DNA from: Campylobacterota bacterium
Lineage (GTDB): Bacteria > Campylobacterota > Campylobacteria > Campylobacterales > Sulfurovaceae
DNA length: 9,498 nucleotides
Reading direction: 5' to 3'
Assembly: GCA_003646505.1 (NCBI GenBank)
Contig: QMKT01000060.1
Coordinates: 1 to 9,498 of the forward strand
Shown here: positions 1 to 6,618 of the stretch, one piece after another
How the letters are laid out: each line of letters starts with the position of its first letter
Position numbering within the stretch: the stretch's first letter is position 1
The notes under the pieces: generated by a model
What the model was told of the DNA's origin: nothing
Databases searched by the model: none
What the model saw: only the letters and a program-made list of their open reading frames with translations
Made by a program: the position numbers and the translations under genes

Positions 1-18
1 AACTGAAGAACGAATAGG

Positions 19-24
19 TATAAT
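19..24 (+). promoter_or_regulatory. Candidate -10 box for ribB
   Basis: A perfect TATAAT lies 48 bases before the ribB ATG and would place a transcript start near base 31, with a 5' leader of about 40 bases. The -35 region is cut by the window edge, and Campylobacterota sigma-70 promoters usually have a weak -35 anyway. One forward frame stays open from base 2 to the stop at 149-151, so the stretch could instead be the end of an upstream gene. The assignment rests on the motif alone. Confidence 0.35.
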
Positions 25-71
25 ACATGAAATATTGAAGGTTCAATATACAGAAAAGTTATGGAGAGAGT

Positions 72-1106
72 ATGTCAACAGAAGCAATAAAAAGAGTAGA
101 AAAAGCAATAGAAGAGACAAAACGAGGGCGTATGGTCATCATGATGGATGATGAAGATCGTGAAAATGAGGGTGACCTTGTCTACGCAGCAACGTTCTCA
201 ACACCAGAAATGGTAAACTTTATGGCAAAAGAAGCAAGAGGACTTATCTGTACACCCGTGACCAAAGAAATAGCCACTAAACTTGATCTCCTGCCAATGG
301 TAACAAATAATGTCTCTAACCATGAAACTGCCTTTACAGTCTCTATAGACTCTACTAATGCCCAGACAGGTATCTCTGCAGCAGAAAGAGATGATTGTAT
401 CTCTAAACTATCAAGTCCACAAACAGTTGCCGGTGACTTTGTACGTCCTGGTCATATCTTTCCATTGATCGCTAAAGATGGTGGTGTTCTTGTACGTACA
501 GGACATACAGAAGGTTCTGTTGATCTGTGTAAACTTTCCGGTCTTGCTCCTGCTGCTGTGATCTGTGAAATTATAAAAGATGATGGCACCATGGCACGTA
601 TGGATGATCTTGAGATCTTTTCTAAAGAACATGACCTCTGTATTGTCTATATATCAGATATCGTTGAATACCGTTTGGCCAATGAACAATTGATCAAACG
701 TGTTAAAGAAGAAGAATCTGAACTAAGAGGTATCAAAGTAGAGAAAATAACCTATACAGATCACCTAGATAGAACACATACAGTAATACAGTTTTATAAA
801 TCACATGAAACAGCAAACGTAAAGTTTCATAACATTGGTACAGATATAGGTCTGGTCCTTGATGATAAACGTTTCTCGGCACTGAATAATTCTATAGAGT
901 ATTTGAAAAGTAACGGAGGAATACTTATCTTCTTGGATACTAAAGTCATCTCTCATGAACAAGCAAAAGAGTTTGGAGTAGGGGCACAGATATTAAAAAA
1001 TCTTGGTATTAAAAATATTAACCTGCTTACCACAAACAAAGAGACAGAGTTTGTTGGTCTTGCAGGCTTTGGTCTTGATGTTGTGGAGAAGATTGAAATT
1101 ATTTAA
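72..1106 (+). CDS. ribB: 3,4-dihydroxy-2-butanone 4-phosphate synthase with degenerate GTP cyclohydrolase II-like C-terminal domain (RibBX type)
   Basis: This cytosolic enzyme converts ribulose 5-phosphate to 3,4-dihydroxy-2-butanone 4-phosphate plus formate, supplying the xylene-ring carbons of riboflavin. The N-terminal domain (about 1-200 of 344) is intact: DDEDRENEGDL at 26-36 (acidic metal/substrate loop), GISAAERDD at 100-108, RPGHIFPL at 125-132 and RTGHTEGSVDL at 142-152. The second domain (about 210-344) aligns with the end of GTP cyclohydrolase II, for example GAQILKNLGI at 304-313 and NLLTTN at 317-322. It has no cysteine at all, so the zinc ligands are gone, and the RQEGRGIGL-type loop is missing; cyclohydrolase activity is therefore unlikely. 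The start is supported by GGAG at 63-66, five bases before ATG. The gene converges on mqnX with 28 bases between the stops. A true ribA would have to lie elsewhere in the genome. Confidence 0.93.
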   Translation: MSTEAIKRVEKAIEETKRGRMVIMMDDEDRENEGDLVYAATFSTPEMVNFMAKEARGLICTPVTKEIATKLDLLPMVTNNVSNHETAFTVSIDSTNAQTGISAAERDDCISKLSSPQTVAGDFVRPGHIFPLIAKDGGVLVRTGHTEGSVDLCKLSGLAPAAVICEIIKDDGTMARMDDLEIFSKEHDLCIVYISDIVEYRLANEQLIKRVKEEESELRGIKVEKITYTDHLDRTHTVIQFYKSHETANVKFHNIGTDIGLVLDDKRFSALNNSIEYLKSNGGILIFLDTKVISHEQAKEFGVGAQILKNLGIKNINLLTTNKETEFVGLAGFGLDVVEKIEII

Positions 1107-1119
1107 AGAATTTCAATCT
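1090..1119. terminator. Hairpin between convergent ribB and mqnX, possible two-way terminator
   Basis: AGATTGAAATT (1090-1100) and AATTTCAATCT (1109-1119) form a perfect 11-bp stem around an 8-base loop that holds the ribB stop codon. It lies between two convergent genes, where a shared terminator is expected. The stem is AT-rich and no clear U-tract follows on either strand, so it is not a textbook intrinsic terminator. Confidence 0.35.
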
Positions 1120-1134
1120 GATACCCTAGTACAG

Positions 1135-2349
1135 CTAGAGATACTTTTGACCCTCTATATAGACTTCTGAAACATCTTTAGTATGAAGGATGGTCCAGAG
1201 GGCCAGCTCTTCTTCTCGTTTTACTGCATTAGGCAGTGTAATAATTGCAAAGTCAGCGAGTTTGCCTACCTCTATCTTCCCACAGTTAATTCCAAGTATA
1301 TCTGCTGCATTTGCAGTGACAGAGTTTATAAGAGTATTTGCGAGTTCATCAATGGGTGCTTGATGGTGGAGCATGAGTGCTGCTCTAAGTTCATCAAATA
1401 TACTGAGTGAATCATTTGAACTCAATCCGTCAGTTGCTACTGAATAGGGTAAAGAGAGTTCTTCTATTGGCAGTCTACCACAACCCAGATATCGATTAGA
1501 ACGTGGACAATGGGCGATGGAGTGTCCTTTTAGCGTCAAATAATCCAGTTCAACCTTGTTGGCTTGCACACAGTGTGTAAAATGTGTAGGGTAAGTGTCA
1601 AAGGCATACATAAATTCTTGTATGTTTGTCACAGGAGTAGTGGTCTTGAAGTATTTTTCAAAGAAGCCTTTAAGCTCTCCTTTTCCATGCTCCAGCCATT
1701 CTCTTTCTGCTTGTGATTCTAAAAAATGTGCAGAAAGAGGAAGTCTATATTCTTTAGCAACATTGACTGCCTTTTGCAGGATGATAGGATGTACAGAATA
1801 GGGTGAATGTATAGCAACAGCAGCTGTTATACGTGACTTTTTTTCACAAGACATAGAGGCTTTCACACGCTCCATAAAGTCTCCATACAACATATCTGCA
1901 TATTGTGCATTGGAGCCTATGAGTTCGTTAAAAAACACCACACGTTGAGGGGTGACTTCACACACTTCCAATTCATTTCCAAAACTTGAAATAGCACCAA
2001 AAGTGGTGATTCCTGAACGTAACATAGTTTCACACTCATTCATCATCACGATATTGCTACAGTTACTTACAAGTTCTTCCCTGTGTTCTATGACAGAGTC
2101 CAACCAAGGCATAAAAGAGCCGTATTTAAGAGCTGTTTTGTTTGCAGAAAACTCTAGGTGTACATGAGTATTGATAAATCCGGGGTAGAGTATAGAATGA
2201 GTTTCTGTCTGAATGAATTCAGCATTTGGATATTTGTCTTGTAACACTTCAATTGTATCAATCTCTTTGATCGTGTCAGTAAATGCAACGGCTTTGTTTT
2301 CAATAAAACTGTTGGGAGTGTAGATATAGTCAGCACTTATTATTTTCAT
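1135..2349 (-). CDS. mqnX: Amidohydrolase-family 6-aminodeoxyfutalosine deaminase (futalosine menaquinone pathway)
   Basis: A 404-residue amidohydrolase of the chlorohydrolase/adenosine-deaminase-like branch. It carries the family's metal and catalytic residues: THVH (H62, H64), AIHSPYSVHP (179-188), SAHFLES with H208, a GHSIAHCPRSN block (275-285) and ATDGLSSND with D307. The C-terminal GKIEVGKLADFAII (357-370) is the usual closing beta-sandwich motif. The Helicobacter and Campylobacter relatives deaminate 6-amino-6-deoxyfutalosine in menaquinone synthesis from chorismate, and the position beside aroQ matches what I recall around Cj0067. The substrate is inferred from family and context; S-adenosylhomocysteine/methylthioadenosine deaminase is the main alternative. 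The start has AAGGA at 2355-2359, five bases before ATG. It follows the phosphoesterase gene by 25 bases and is probably co-transcribed with it. Confidence 0.87.
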   Translation of the reverse strand: MKIISADYIYTPNSFIENKAVAFTDTIKEIDTIEVLQDKYPNAEFIQTETHSILYPGFINTHVHLEFSANKTALKYGSFMPWLDSVIEHREELVSNCSNIVMMNECETMLRSGITTFGAISSFGNELEVCEVTPQRVVFFNELIGSNAQYADMLYGDFMERVKASMSCEKKSRITAAVAIHSPYSVHPIILQKAVNVAKEYRLPLSAHFLESQAEREWLEHGKGELKGFFEKYFKTTTPVTNIQEFMYAFDTYPTHFTHCVQANKVELDYLTLKGHSIAHCPRSNRYLGCGRLPIEELSLPYSVATDGLSSNDSLSIFDELRAALMLHHQAPIDELANTLINSVTANAADILGINCGKIEVGKLADFAIITLPNAVKREEELALWTILHTKDVSEVYIEGQKYL

Positions 2350-2374
2350 TTTTTTCCTTATTTTATATCATAAC

Positions 2375-3298
2375 TTAGAGAACCTCTGGACTGCCACTAC
2401 TCCACGTAAATGATCTTCCAAGTGGTATCGGAATATCGAGACTAGTATTAAATAACCTCTTACTATGGTTTCGAGAGCGCATCCAAAGCACATCAGAACC
2501 ATCCTTAAAATAGAAAAACCGTGATTCACTATCTAAAAATAATTCATCACTTATTGAGGCCACATTGACAAAGTATGTGCCACCCAGATTTTTTTGAACA
2601 GATACAGTGCCTGAAAGTCGTTGTGGCAAATGACTGTGCCCCGAGACCCACAAAGCGACTTTCTCTTTTTGTAGTACTTTCTCAAACCTCTTAGAATTAT
2701 GGATAACTCTACTTGAAAGAAATGACCCAGTGAGACCACTTCCTTTGAGTTGGGCATGGGTAACAGTAATAATGATCTTCTCCCTGTTATTCTCCACCAT
2801 ATCCTTCCACCATAAAAATGTTTCATCGGAAATATCTGTGCGAGAGGCTGTTGATTGATCAGACAAAAAGAGCAACAACAAGTTTCCATATCCCACCGCA
2901 TAATATTGAGGTTGAGGGAAATATTTATAGAATATTGGCCCTGAACGTACATCGTGATTACCTGCGATCTGATACCAGTCTGTGACCTTTGCACGTGCTC
3001 TTGTCTCTTTAAACCAGGTAAAATCAGCATCATTACTTCTTGATTTAAGAAGATCCCCTGGCATAATGCCCATATCTATATGAGGAATATTCTTATTGAT
3101 ATCTGCTACTGCTGCTTCAAAGACATTGCGCTCAAGAGTGGTTCTGGGTTGTATGTCTGAAAGCATCCAAATAACAAACTGTTTCTCTGAAATATGATCT
3201 CTTGCTTCTGGAAAAATGCCATTTTGCACCGCTACACATCCAGAAAAAATAAAAGTTGATAAAAATATAAGATATTTTCGAAACAAAACATTCTCCAT
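2375..3298 (-). CDS. Calcineurin-like metallophosphoesterase lipoprotein
   Basis: A predicted 307-residue envelope lipoprotein. A short basic N-terminus and hydrophobic stretch end in FSGC (Cys21, counting from this ATG), a usable if not ideal lipobox, so the mature protein should be membrane-anchored outside the cytoplasm. The metallophosphoesterase motifs run in order: LSDIQ (D48), PGDLL (D82), GNHD (114-116 plus G113), VTHAQL (H181) and SGHSH (H221, H223). The first motif reads D-I-Q instead of D-x-H, which may change metal preference. The substrate cannot be told from sequence. The start is uncertain. The chosen ATG has no good Shine-Dalgarno. A TTG at 3286-3284 has GGAG six bases upstream and would give the compact signal peptide beginning MFRKYLIF. 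An open TTG at 3313 also exists. The gene heads a likely operon with mqnX. Confidence 0.83.
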   Translation of the reverse strand: MENVLFRKYLIFLSTFIFSGCVAVQNGIFPEARDHISEKQFVIWMLSDIQPRTTLERNVFEAAVADINKNIPHIDMGIMPGDLLKSRSNDADFTWFKETRARAKVTDWYQIAGNHDVRSGPIFYKYFPQPQYYAVGYGNLLLLFLSDQSTASRTDISDETFLWWKDMVENNREKIIITVTHAQLKGSGLTGSFLSSRVIHNSKRFEKVLQKEKVALWVSGHSHLPQRLSGTVSVQKNLGGTYFVNVASISDELFLDSESRFFYFKDGSDVLWMRSRNHSKRLFNTSLDIPIPLGRSFTWSSGSPEVL

Positions 3299-3323
3299 TT
3301 GGCTGAAATTCAAACTATTTAGA

Positions 3324-3329
3324 TAAAAT
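3324..3329 (+). promoter_or_regulatory. Weak candidate -10 box for aroQ
   Basis: TAAAAT sits in the short space between the divergent phosphoesterase and aroQ genes, giving a possible start near base 3336 and a leader of about 25 bases that keeps the aroQ Shine-Dalgarno (AAGG at 3351-3354). The region is so AT-rich that several other -10-like hexamers exist. Confidence 0.2.
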
Positions 3330-3338
3330 AATACCTAA

Positions 3339-3344
3339 ATTATA
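3339..3344 (-). promoter_or_regulatory. Candidate -10 box for the phosphoesterase-mqnX operon
   Basis: The minus strand reads a perfect TATAAT here, 40 bases before the chosen phosphoesterase ATG. Transcription would start near 3332 with a leader of roughly 33 bases. Its upstream half overlaps the aroQ ribosome binding site, so the two divergent promoters share about 60 bases. Confidence 0.4.
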
Positions 3345-3361
3345 TAAACGAAGGTAATCAG

Positions 3362-3847
3362 ATGAAAATAGTAGTAATTCAAGGTCCAAACCTTAATATG
3401 CTTGGTATTAGAGAACAAAATATTTATGGTCCAATGAAATTAGAAGATATTCATTCACAAATGAAAGCATTTGCTGAGCAAAATAAAAATGAGATCGAAT
3501 TTTTTCAAAGTAACTTAGAGGGTGAACTCGTAGACCGTATCCAAGAGTGTATCGGTGATGCTGATGGGATCATTATTAATCCTGCTGCGTATACGCATAC
3601 TTCTATTGCTATTCGTGATGCTATTTCAGCGGTTCAGATACCTACACTTGAAGTACACCTTTCAAACATTTACCAAAGAGAAGAGTTCAGACATACTTCA
3701 CTTACAGCACCAGTATGTGCAGGACAGATCACAGGTATGGGACCATTTGGTTACCACTTGGCGATGGTCGGTATGACACAGATTCTTGGCGAAGTGAAAA
3801 TGATGAAAGAGCAGCAGGCTAAAGCGCAAGCAGCACAAGCAAAATAA
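3362..3847 (+). CDS. aroQ: Type II 3-dehydroquinate dehydratase
   Basis: This small enzyme (161 residues; family members are about 145-160) dehydrates 3-dehydroquinate to 3-dehydroshikimate, the third step of the shikimate pathway. Signatures are GPNLNMLG (8-15), the catalytic tyrosine Y22 in [14 protein letters not shown] (72-81), and [15 protein letters not shown] (97-111) with the substrate-binding loop residues. The last dozen residues form an Ala/Gln/Lys-rich tail (from about KEQQ at 149) beyond the conserved fold. AAGG at 3351-3354 lies seven bases before ATG. It is the first gene of the plus-strand aroQ-pepQ-folK-flhF run, although a 110-bp repeat element separates it from pepQ. Its product line leads to chorismate, the precursor for both folate and futalosine-route menaquinone. 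Confidence 0.97.
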   Translation: MKIVVIQGPNLNMLGIREQNIYGPMKLEDIHSQMKAFAEQNKNEIEFFQSNLEGELVDRIQECIGDADGIIINPAAYTHTSIAIRDAISAVQIPTLEVHLSNIYQREEFRHTSLTAPVCAGQITGMGPFGYHLAMVGMTQILGEVKMMKEQQAKAQAAQAK

Positions 3848-3864
3848 TTATAATCCTCTCCACT

Positions 3865-3974
3865 CTCGTTCCCACGTTGAACGTGGGAATGCATACATAC
3901 AGCTTTTGATGGCTAACACACTTCCTTTTATAGAAATGTCTGATATGCATTCCCACGCAGAGCATGGGAACGAG
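3865..3974. repeat. REP-like inverted pair (two 31-base hairpin units in opposite orientation)
   Basis: Two 31-base units face each other across a 48-base spacer: 3865-3895 and the reverse complement of 3944-3974 match at 26 of 31 bases, with the differences clustered around the hairpin tip. Each unit starts with CTCG, contains a hairpin built on TTCCCAxG, and ends TGCATA. In the left unit TTCCCACGT (3869-3877) pairs perfectly with ACGTGGGAA (3881-3889) over a 3-base loop; the right unit has a similar 9-bp stem with one mismatch. This CGTTCCCACG/CGTGGGAACG family is common in proteobacterial genomes and resembles REP/BIME elements mobilised by RAYT transposases. That link is family knowledge; no transposase is in this window. 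The GC-rich hairpins could also terminate or stabilise the aroQ transcript. Confidence 0.85.
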
Positions 3975-3978
3975 TTTT

Positions 3979-3984
3979 TATAAA
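3979..3984 (+). promoter_or_regulatory. Possible -10 box for the pepQ-folK-flhF run
   Basis: TATAAA preceded by a run of five T lies directly after the repeat element and 22 bases before the pepQ ATG. If used, the leader would be only about 15 bases, just enough for the AGGA at 3997-4000. It would give pepQ-folK-flhF its own promoter independent of aroQ. The motif alone supports it. Confidence 0.22.
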
Positions 3985-4006
3985 GAAAACACTTTTAGGA
4001 ACGCTC

Positions 4007-5026
4007 ATGAATTACATGCTCAAAGATGAAAATGCTATCTATTATGAATGTGGATATAGCTGCGATAATGCTCTGTATCTTTCACTAGGAAGTGAAGCAT
4101 ATTTTATTACCGATAGTCGTTATAATCTTGATGCCGGTCAAAATGTACAGGGTGCGAAGGTCGTGATCAACGGTGATCTTTATGGTGAAGCTCTAGGACT
4201 ACTGAACAAGTCTAAAGTTAAAAAAGTGTTTTTTGATCCTAAAGAGTGGACAGTAGCAGGCTTTGAACGTATCTCTTCTCAGACAAAAATCGTATTTAAA
4301 CAAGAAGTGGATCTTTCGCATAAGAAGAGGATCATTAAAAGTGGTGAAGAGTTGAAGATACTTTCAAAAGCAGCTAAACTTGGTGCCAAAGCATTTAAAT
4401 CTTTGGCAAAAGAGTTTAGAAAGAATGGCTTTGGTGAAGATGAATATACATTGACGCACAGAGCAAAAAGTATTTTGGGAGATTTTGGCAAGTATGAACT
4501 CAGTTTTGATCCTATTGTTGCTATTAATGCCAATGCAGCAAGACCTCATGCAATGCCAACTTCTACAAAGTTAGAAAAAAATGATCTGCTTTTGGTGGAT
4601 GCAGGATTAAAATATAAGCGTTACTGTTCTGACCGTACACGTACTGTGCATGCAGATAAATATTTTATGTTTGACACCTCTCAAAAGTTCAAGTCAAAAA
4701 AGATACAAAAAGCATACGATACAGTGCTTAAAGCACATGACAATGCGATAGACAAAGCACGTAGTGGAATGAAAGCAAAAAAAGTGGATGCACTGACACG
4801 AGATATCGTGACTAAAGCAGGTTTTGGAGAGTATTATATACATTCTACAGGACATGGAGTAGGACTTGATATTCATGAGATGCCATACATTTCAACAAAG
4901 TCAGATACGATCATAGAAGACGGTATGGTCTATACGATAGAACCTGGAATCTATATACCTGATGAATTTGGTATACGTATAGAAGATATGGTTGCGATGG
5001 TAGACGGGAAAGCACTGGTACTATAG
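4007..5026 (+). CDS. pepQ: M24B-family Xaa-Pro aminopeptidase/dipeptidase
   Basis: A 339-residue creatinase-fold metallopeptidase that removes N-terminal residues next to proline or cleaves X-Pro dipeptides; PepP versus PepQ specificity cannot be decided here. The N-terminal creatinase-like domain covers about 1-110 (LYLSLGSEAYFITDSRYN at 23-40). The catalytic pita-bread fold follows, with the five dinuclear-metal ligands visible: D198 in LVDAG, D209 in SDRTRT, H283 in STGHGVGL, E312 in TIEPGIY and E326 in RIEDM. RPHAMP (179-184) carries the conserved active-site histidine. It is shorter than E. coli PepP (about 440) but typical for this group. AGGA at 3997-4000 precedes ATG by six bases. folK begins 18 bases downstream, so the two are probably co-transcribed. 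Confidence 0.9.
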   Translation: MNYMLKDENAIYYECGYSCDNALYLSLGSEAYFITDSRYNLDAGQNVQGAKVVINGDLYGEALGLLNKSKVKKVFFDPKEWTVAGFERISSQTKIVFKQEVDLSHKKRIIKSGEELKILSKAAKLGAKAFKSLAKEFRKNGFGEDEYTLTHRAKSILGDFGKYELSFDPIVAINANAARPHAMPTSTKLEKNDLLLVDAGLKYKRYCSDRTRTVHADKYFMFDTSQKFKSKKIQKAYDTVLKAHDNAIDKARSGMKAKKVDALTRDIVTKAGFGEYYIHSTGHGVGLDIHEMPYISTKSDTIIEDGMVYTIEPGIYIPDEFGIRIEDMVAMVDGKALVL

Positions 5027-5035
5027 TTACTGGTT

Positions 5036-5039
5036 GGGG
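5036..5039 (+). promoter_or_regulatory. Ribosome binding site that decides the folK start
   Basis: GGGG (within GGTTGGGG) lies five bases before the ATG at 5045. The competing in-frame GTG at 5039 would overlap this site and the ATG at 5081 has no purine-rich leader, so 5045 is preferred. Confidence 0.5.
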
Positions 5040-5044
5040 TGTGT

Positions 5045-5530
5045 ATGATAAAAAGAAAGTTTGATGAAAAAAATACTTTAATGAACAGCAGAACGTATCC
5101 GACTGCGTTTAAAAGTAAAGGCGGGTATAGGGCATTGTTAGGAATAGGTGGTAACATTGGTGATGTTGTACGGCGTTTTGAACATCTTCTTTGTTATTTG
5201 AAGCGCTCTTCTTTTATCTCGGTGATCGAAACAGCACCGATACTGAAAAACCCTCCTTTCGGCTATAGAGAGCAGAGTGATTTTTATAATTCCTTGCTTT
5301 TGATAGAGACAGGTTTAAATCCTAAGGCATTATTGCGCTATGTATTGCGTGTGGAAAAAGTTTTTGGGAGAAAACGTCTTTTTAAAGATGGACCAAGAAC
5401 CTTAGATATAGATATATTATTTTATGAAAGTGTAAAAATGGATACAAAAAATCTGATACTTCCTCATCCTGAATGGATGAATAGAAATTCAGTACTTATT
5501 CCTCTTTTACATATGAAAGGCAGAATGTAA
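5045..5530 (+). CDS. folK: 2-amino-4-hydroxy-6-hydroxymethyldihydropteridine pyrophosphokinase (HPPK)
   Basis: This enzyme transfers pyrophosphate from ATP to 6-hydroxymethyl-7,8-dihydropterin in folate synthesis. Of 161 residues, the HPPK core begins near 29 (LLGIGGNIGD at 31-40, the family's LGLGSNLGD). The signature DGPRTLDIDIL spans 115-125 with the two metal aspartates D121 and D123, and ILPHPEW (138-144) is also conserved. About 28 residues precede the core, an N-terminal extension that I recall from other Campylobacterota FolK proteins. The ATG is chosen from its Shine-Dalgarno; GTG at 5039 would add two residues. The stop overlaps the flhF ATG by one base (TAATG), implying translational coupling between a folate gene and a flagellar one, the same order as in C. 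jejuni. Confidence 0.92.
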   Translation: MIKRKFDEKNTLMNSRTYPTAFKSKGGYRALLGIGGNIGDVVRRFEHLLCYLKRSSFISVIETAPILKNPPFGYREQSDFYNSLLLIETGLNPKALLRYVLRVEKVFGRKRLFKDGPRTLDIDILFYESVKMDTKNLILPHPEWMNRNSVLIPLLHMKGRM

Positions 5531-6618
5531 TGATAAATGAAACATTTGTAGCTTCTGATCCAAAGAGCGCGTATGAACAGGCAGTTGAAAAATATGGAGA
5601 TGTGGTAACACTTGTCTCTGCAAAACAGGTAAAATATGAAGATGGAAGACTCCGTTGTGAAGTAACTATTTCTGTTCCAAAAGATGTATTTATGGAAAAA
5701 TCTTTACTTAATAATGTGACTGTAAATGATGCACCTGAGCAGTCAGAAGATGAAGCGTTGTTAGCAGAACTGAGTGAACTTAAAAAACAATTGTACTTTA
5801 TGAAATCTGAAATGCTTGGTGAAGATGATAAGAGTATTGTACAGAAGATCAAAGCACTCTTCATGAAAAAAGGAATTGCGCAATCTTGGCTTGATGGTGT
5901 TTTTTCTGCTCTAACCGGAAGCAATATTCTTGACGATGAGACTCTTTTGGTCTCTTATATACTTGAAGAGATAGATGAGTCTCTTGCTGTGAAGGAAGAG
6001 TCACTAAGTGCACCTAAAGTGATGATGTTGGTAGGTCCCACTGGTGTTGGTAAAACAACTACTATTGCAAAACTGGCGGCACGTTATTCTTATTTGATGG
6101 ATAAACCCTATAAGGTGGCACTGTTAAATCTGGACTCTTATAAAGTAGGTGCTTATGAACAGTTGGCACATTATGCAGACATTATGCAGATCGAACACCT
6201 TACTGTCGATAATACAGACGCTTTTGTCGATGGACTGGAGCTTTTATCTGAATATGATGTAATATTAGTAGATACGGCGGGAATGTCTCCTTATGATACG
6301 CAGAAACTTATTAAAACAGTGGAGTTTGTGCAGACAGATATACCTAGAAATATTGAGGTAAACCTTGTCTTATCTGCTACAGTCAAATATGAAGATATGG
6401 ATGATATCTATAATAACTTTTCTTTTTTGAATTTAAACTCTGTGATCATCAGTAAATTTGATGAAACTAAGTATTTGGGTACTTTACTGAACTTCATGTT
6501 ACTCTATAAAATTCCTATGAGCTATTTTTCTATAGGTCAAGAGGTTCCTGATGACCTTTTGGTTGCTTCAAAAGAGTATCTCTTAGAACGTTTTATAGGT
6601 GATTTGGATGAAGAGTGA
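5530..6618 (+). CDS. flhF: FlhF, SRP-family GTPase for flagellar placement
   Basis: FlhF is the third SRP-type GTPase, beside Ffh and FtsY. It recruits early flagellar components to the pole and affects flagellar gene expression. The 362 residues split into a B domain (about 1-75, beginning FVASDPKSAYEQAVEKYG), an N domain (about 76-155) and the G domain (about 160-355). Nucleotide motifs are GPTGVGKTT (169-177), LDSYKVGAYEQL (201-212; the usual DTYRxGAxEQL), DTAG (248-251), SKFDET (308-313) and the closing GQEVPDDL (336-343). It is close to B. subtilis FlhF in size but about 100 residues shorter than the Helicobacter and Campylobacter proteins, the loss lying in the B domain or linker. AAAGG at 5516-5520 precedes the ATG, which overlaps the folK stop. 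The usual partner flhG does not follow; the next gene overlaps its last 11 bases. Confidence 0.93.
   Translation: MINETFVASDPKSAYEQAVEKYGDVVTLVSAKQVKYEDGRLRCEVTISVPKDVFMEKSLLNNVTVNDAPEQSEDEALLAELSELKKQLYFMKSEMLGEDDKSIVQKIKALFMKKGIAQSWLDGVFSALTGSNILDDETLLVSYILEEIDESLAVKEESLSAPKVMMLVGPTGVGKTTTIAKLAARYSYLMDKPYKVALLNLDSYKVGAYEQLAHYADIMQIEHLTVDNTDAFVDGLELLSEYDVILVDTAGMSPYDTQKLIKTVEFVQTDIPRNIEVNLVLSATVKYEDMDDIYNNFSFLNLNSVIISKFDETKYLGTLLNFMLLYKIPMSYFSIGQEVPDDLLVASKEYLLERFIGDLDEE

Noticed and set aside
2..151. Forward frame open from base 2 to the stop at 149-151, possibly the tail of an upstream gene overlapping ribB by 80 bases
   Set aside because: Past base 72 it is simply the shifted reading of ribB, and the overlap would be unusually long. 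Other frames stop at 6 and 17, and a good TATAAT lies in the stretch. Too little sequence to support a partial gene.
2551..3033. 160-codon minus-strand open frame inside the phosphoesterase gene in another frame
   Set aside because: The overlapping frame contains the ordered phosphoesterase motifs; this one has none and a non-protein-like composition.
3896..3943. Spacer of the repeat element as a possible small RNA or mini-gene
   Set aside because: Only 48 bases, no start codon with a ribosome binding site, no internal symmetry; nothing supports a gene.
5496..5924. 142-codon minus-strand open frame opposite flhF
   Set aside because: Serine/threonine-rich, low-complexity product opposite a clearly coding GTPase gene, with no ribosome binding site or motif; it is the antisense shadow of flhF.
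5530..6618. Reading the flhF gene as ffh or ftsY
   Set aside because: The N-terminal B-domain start, the DSYKVGAYEQL variant, the lack of an M domain and the folK neighbour fit FlhF rather than Ffh or FtsY.
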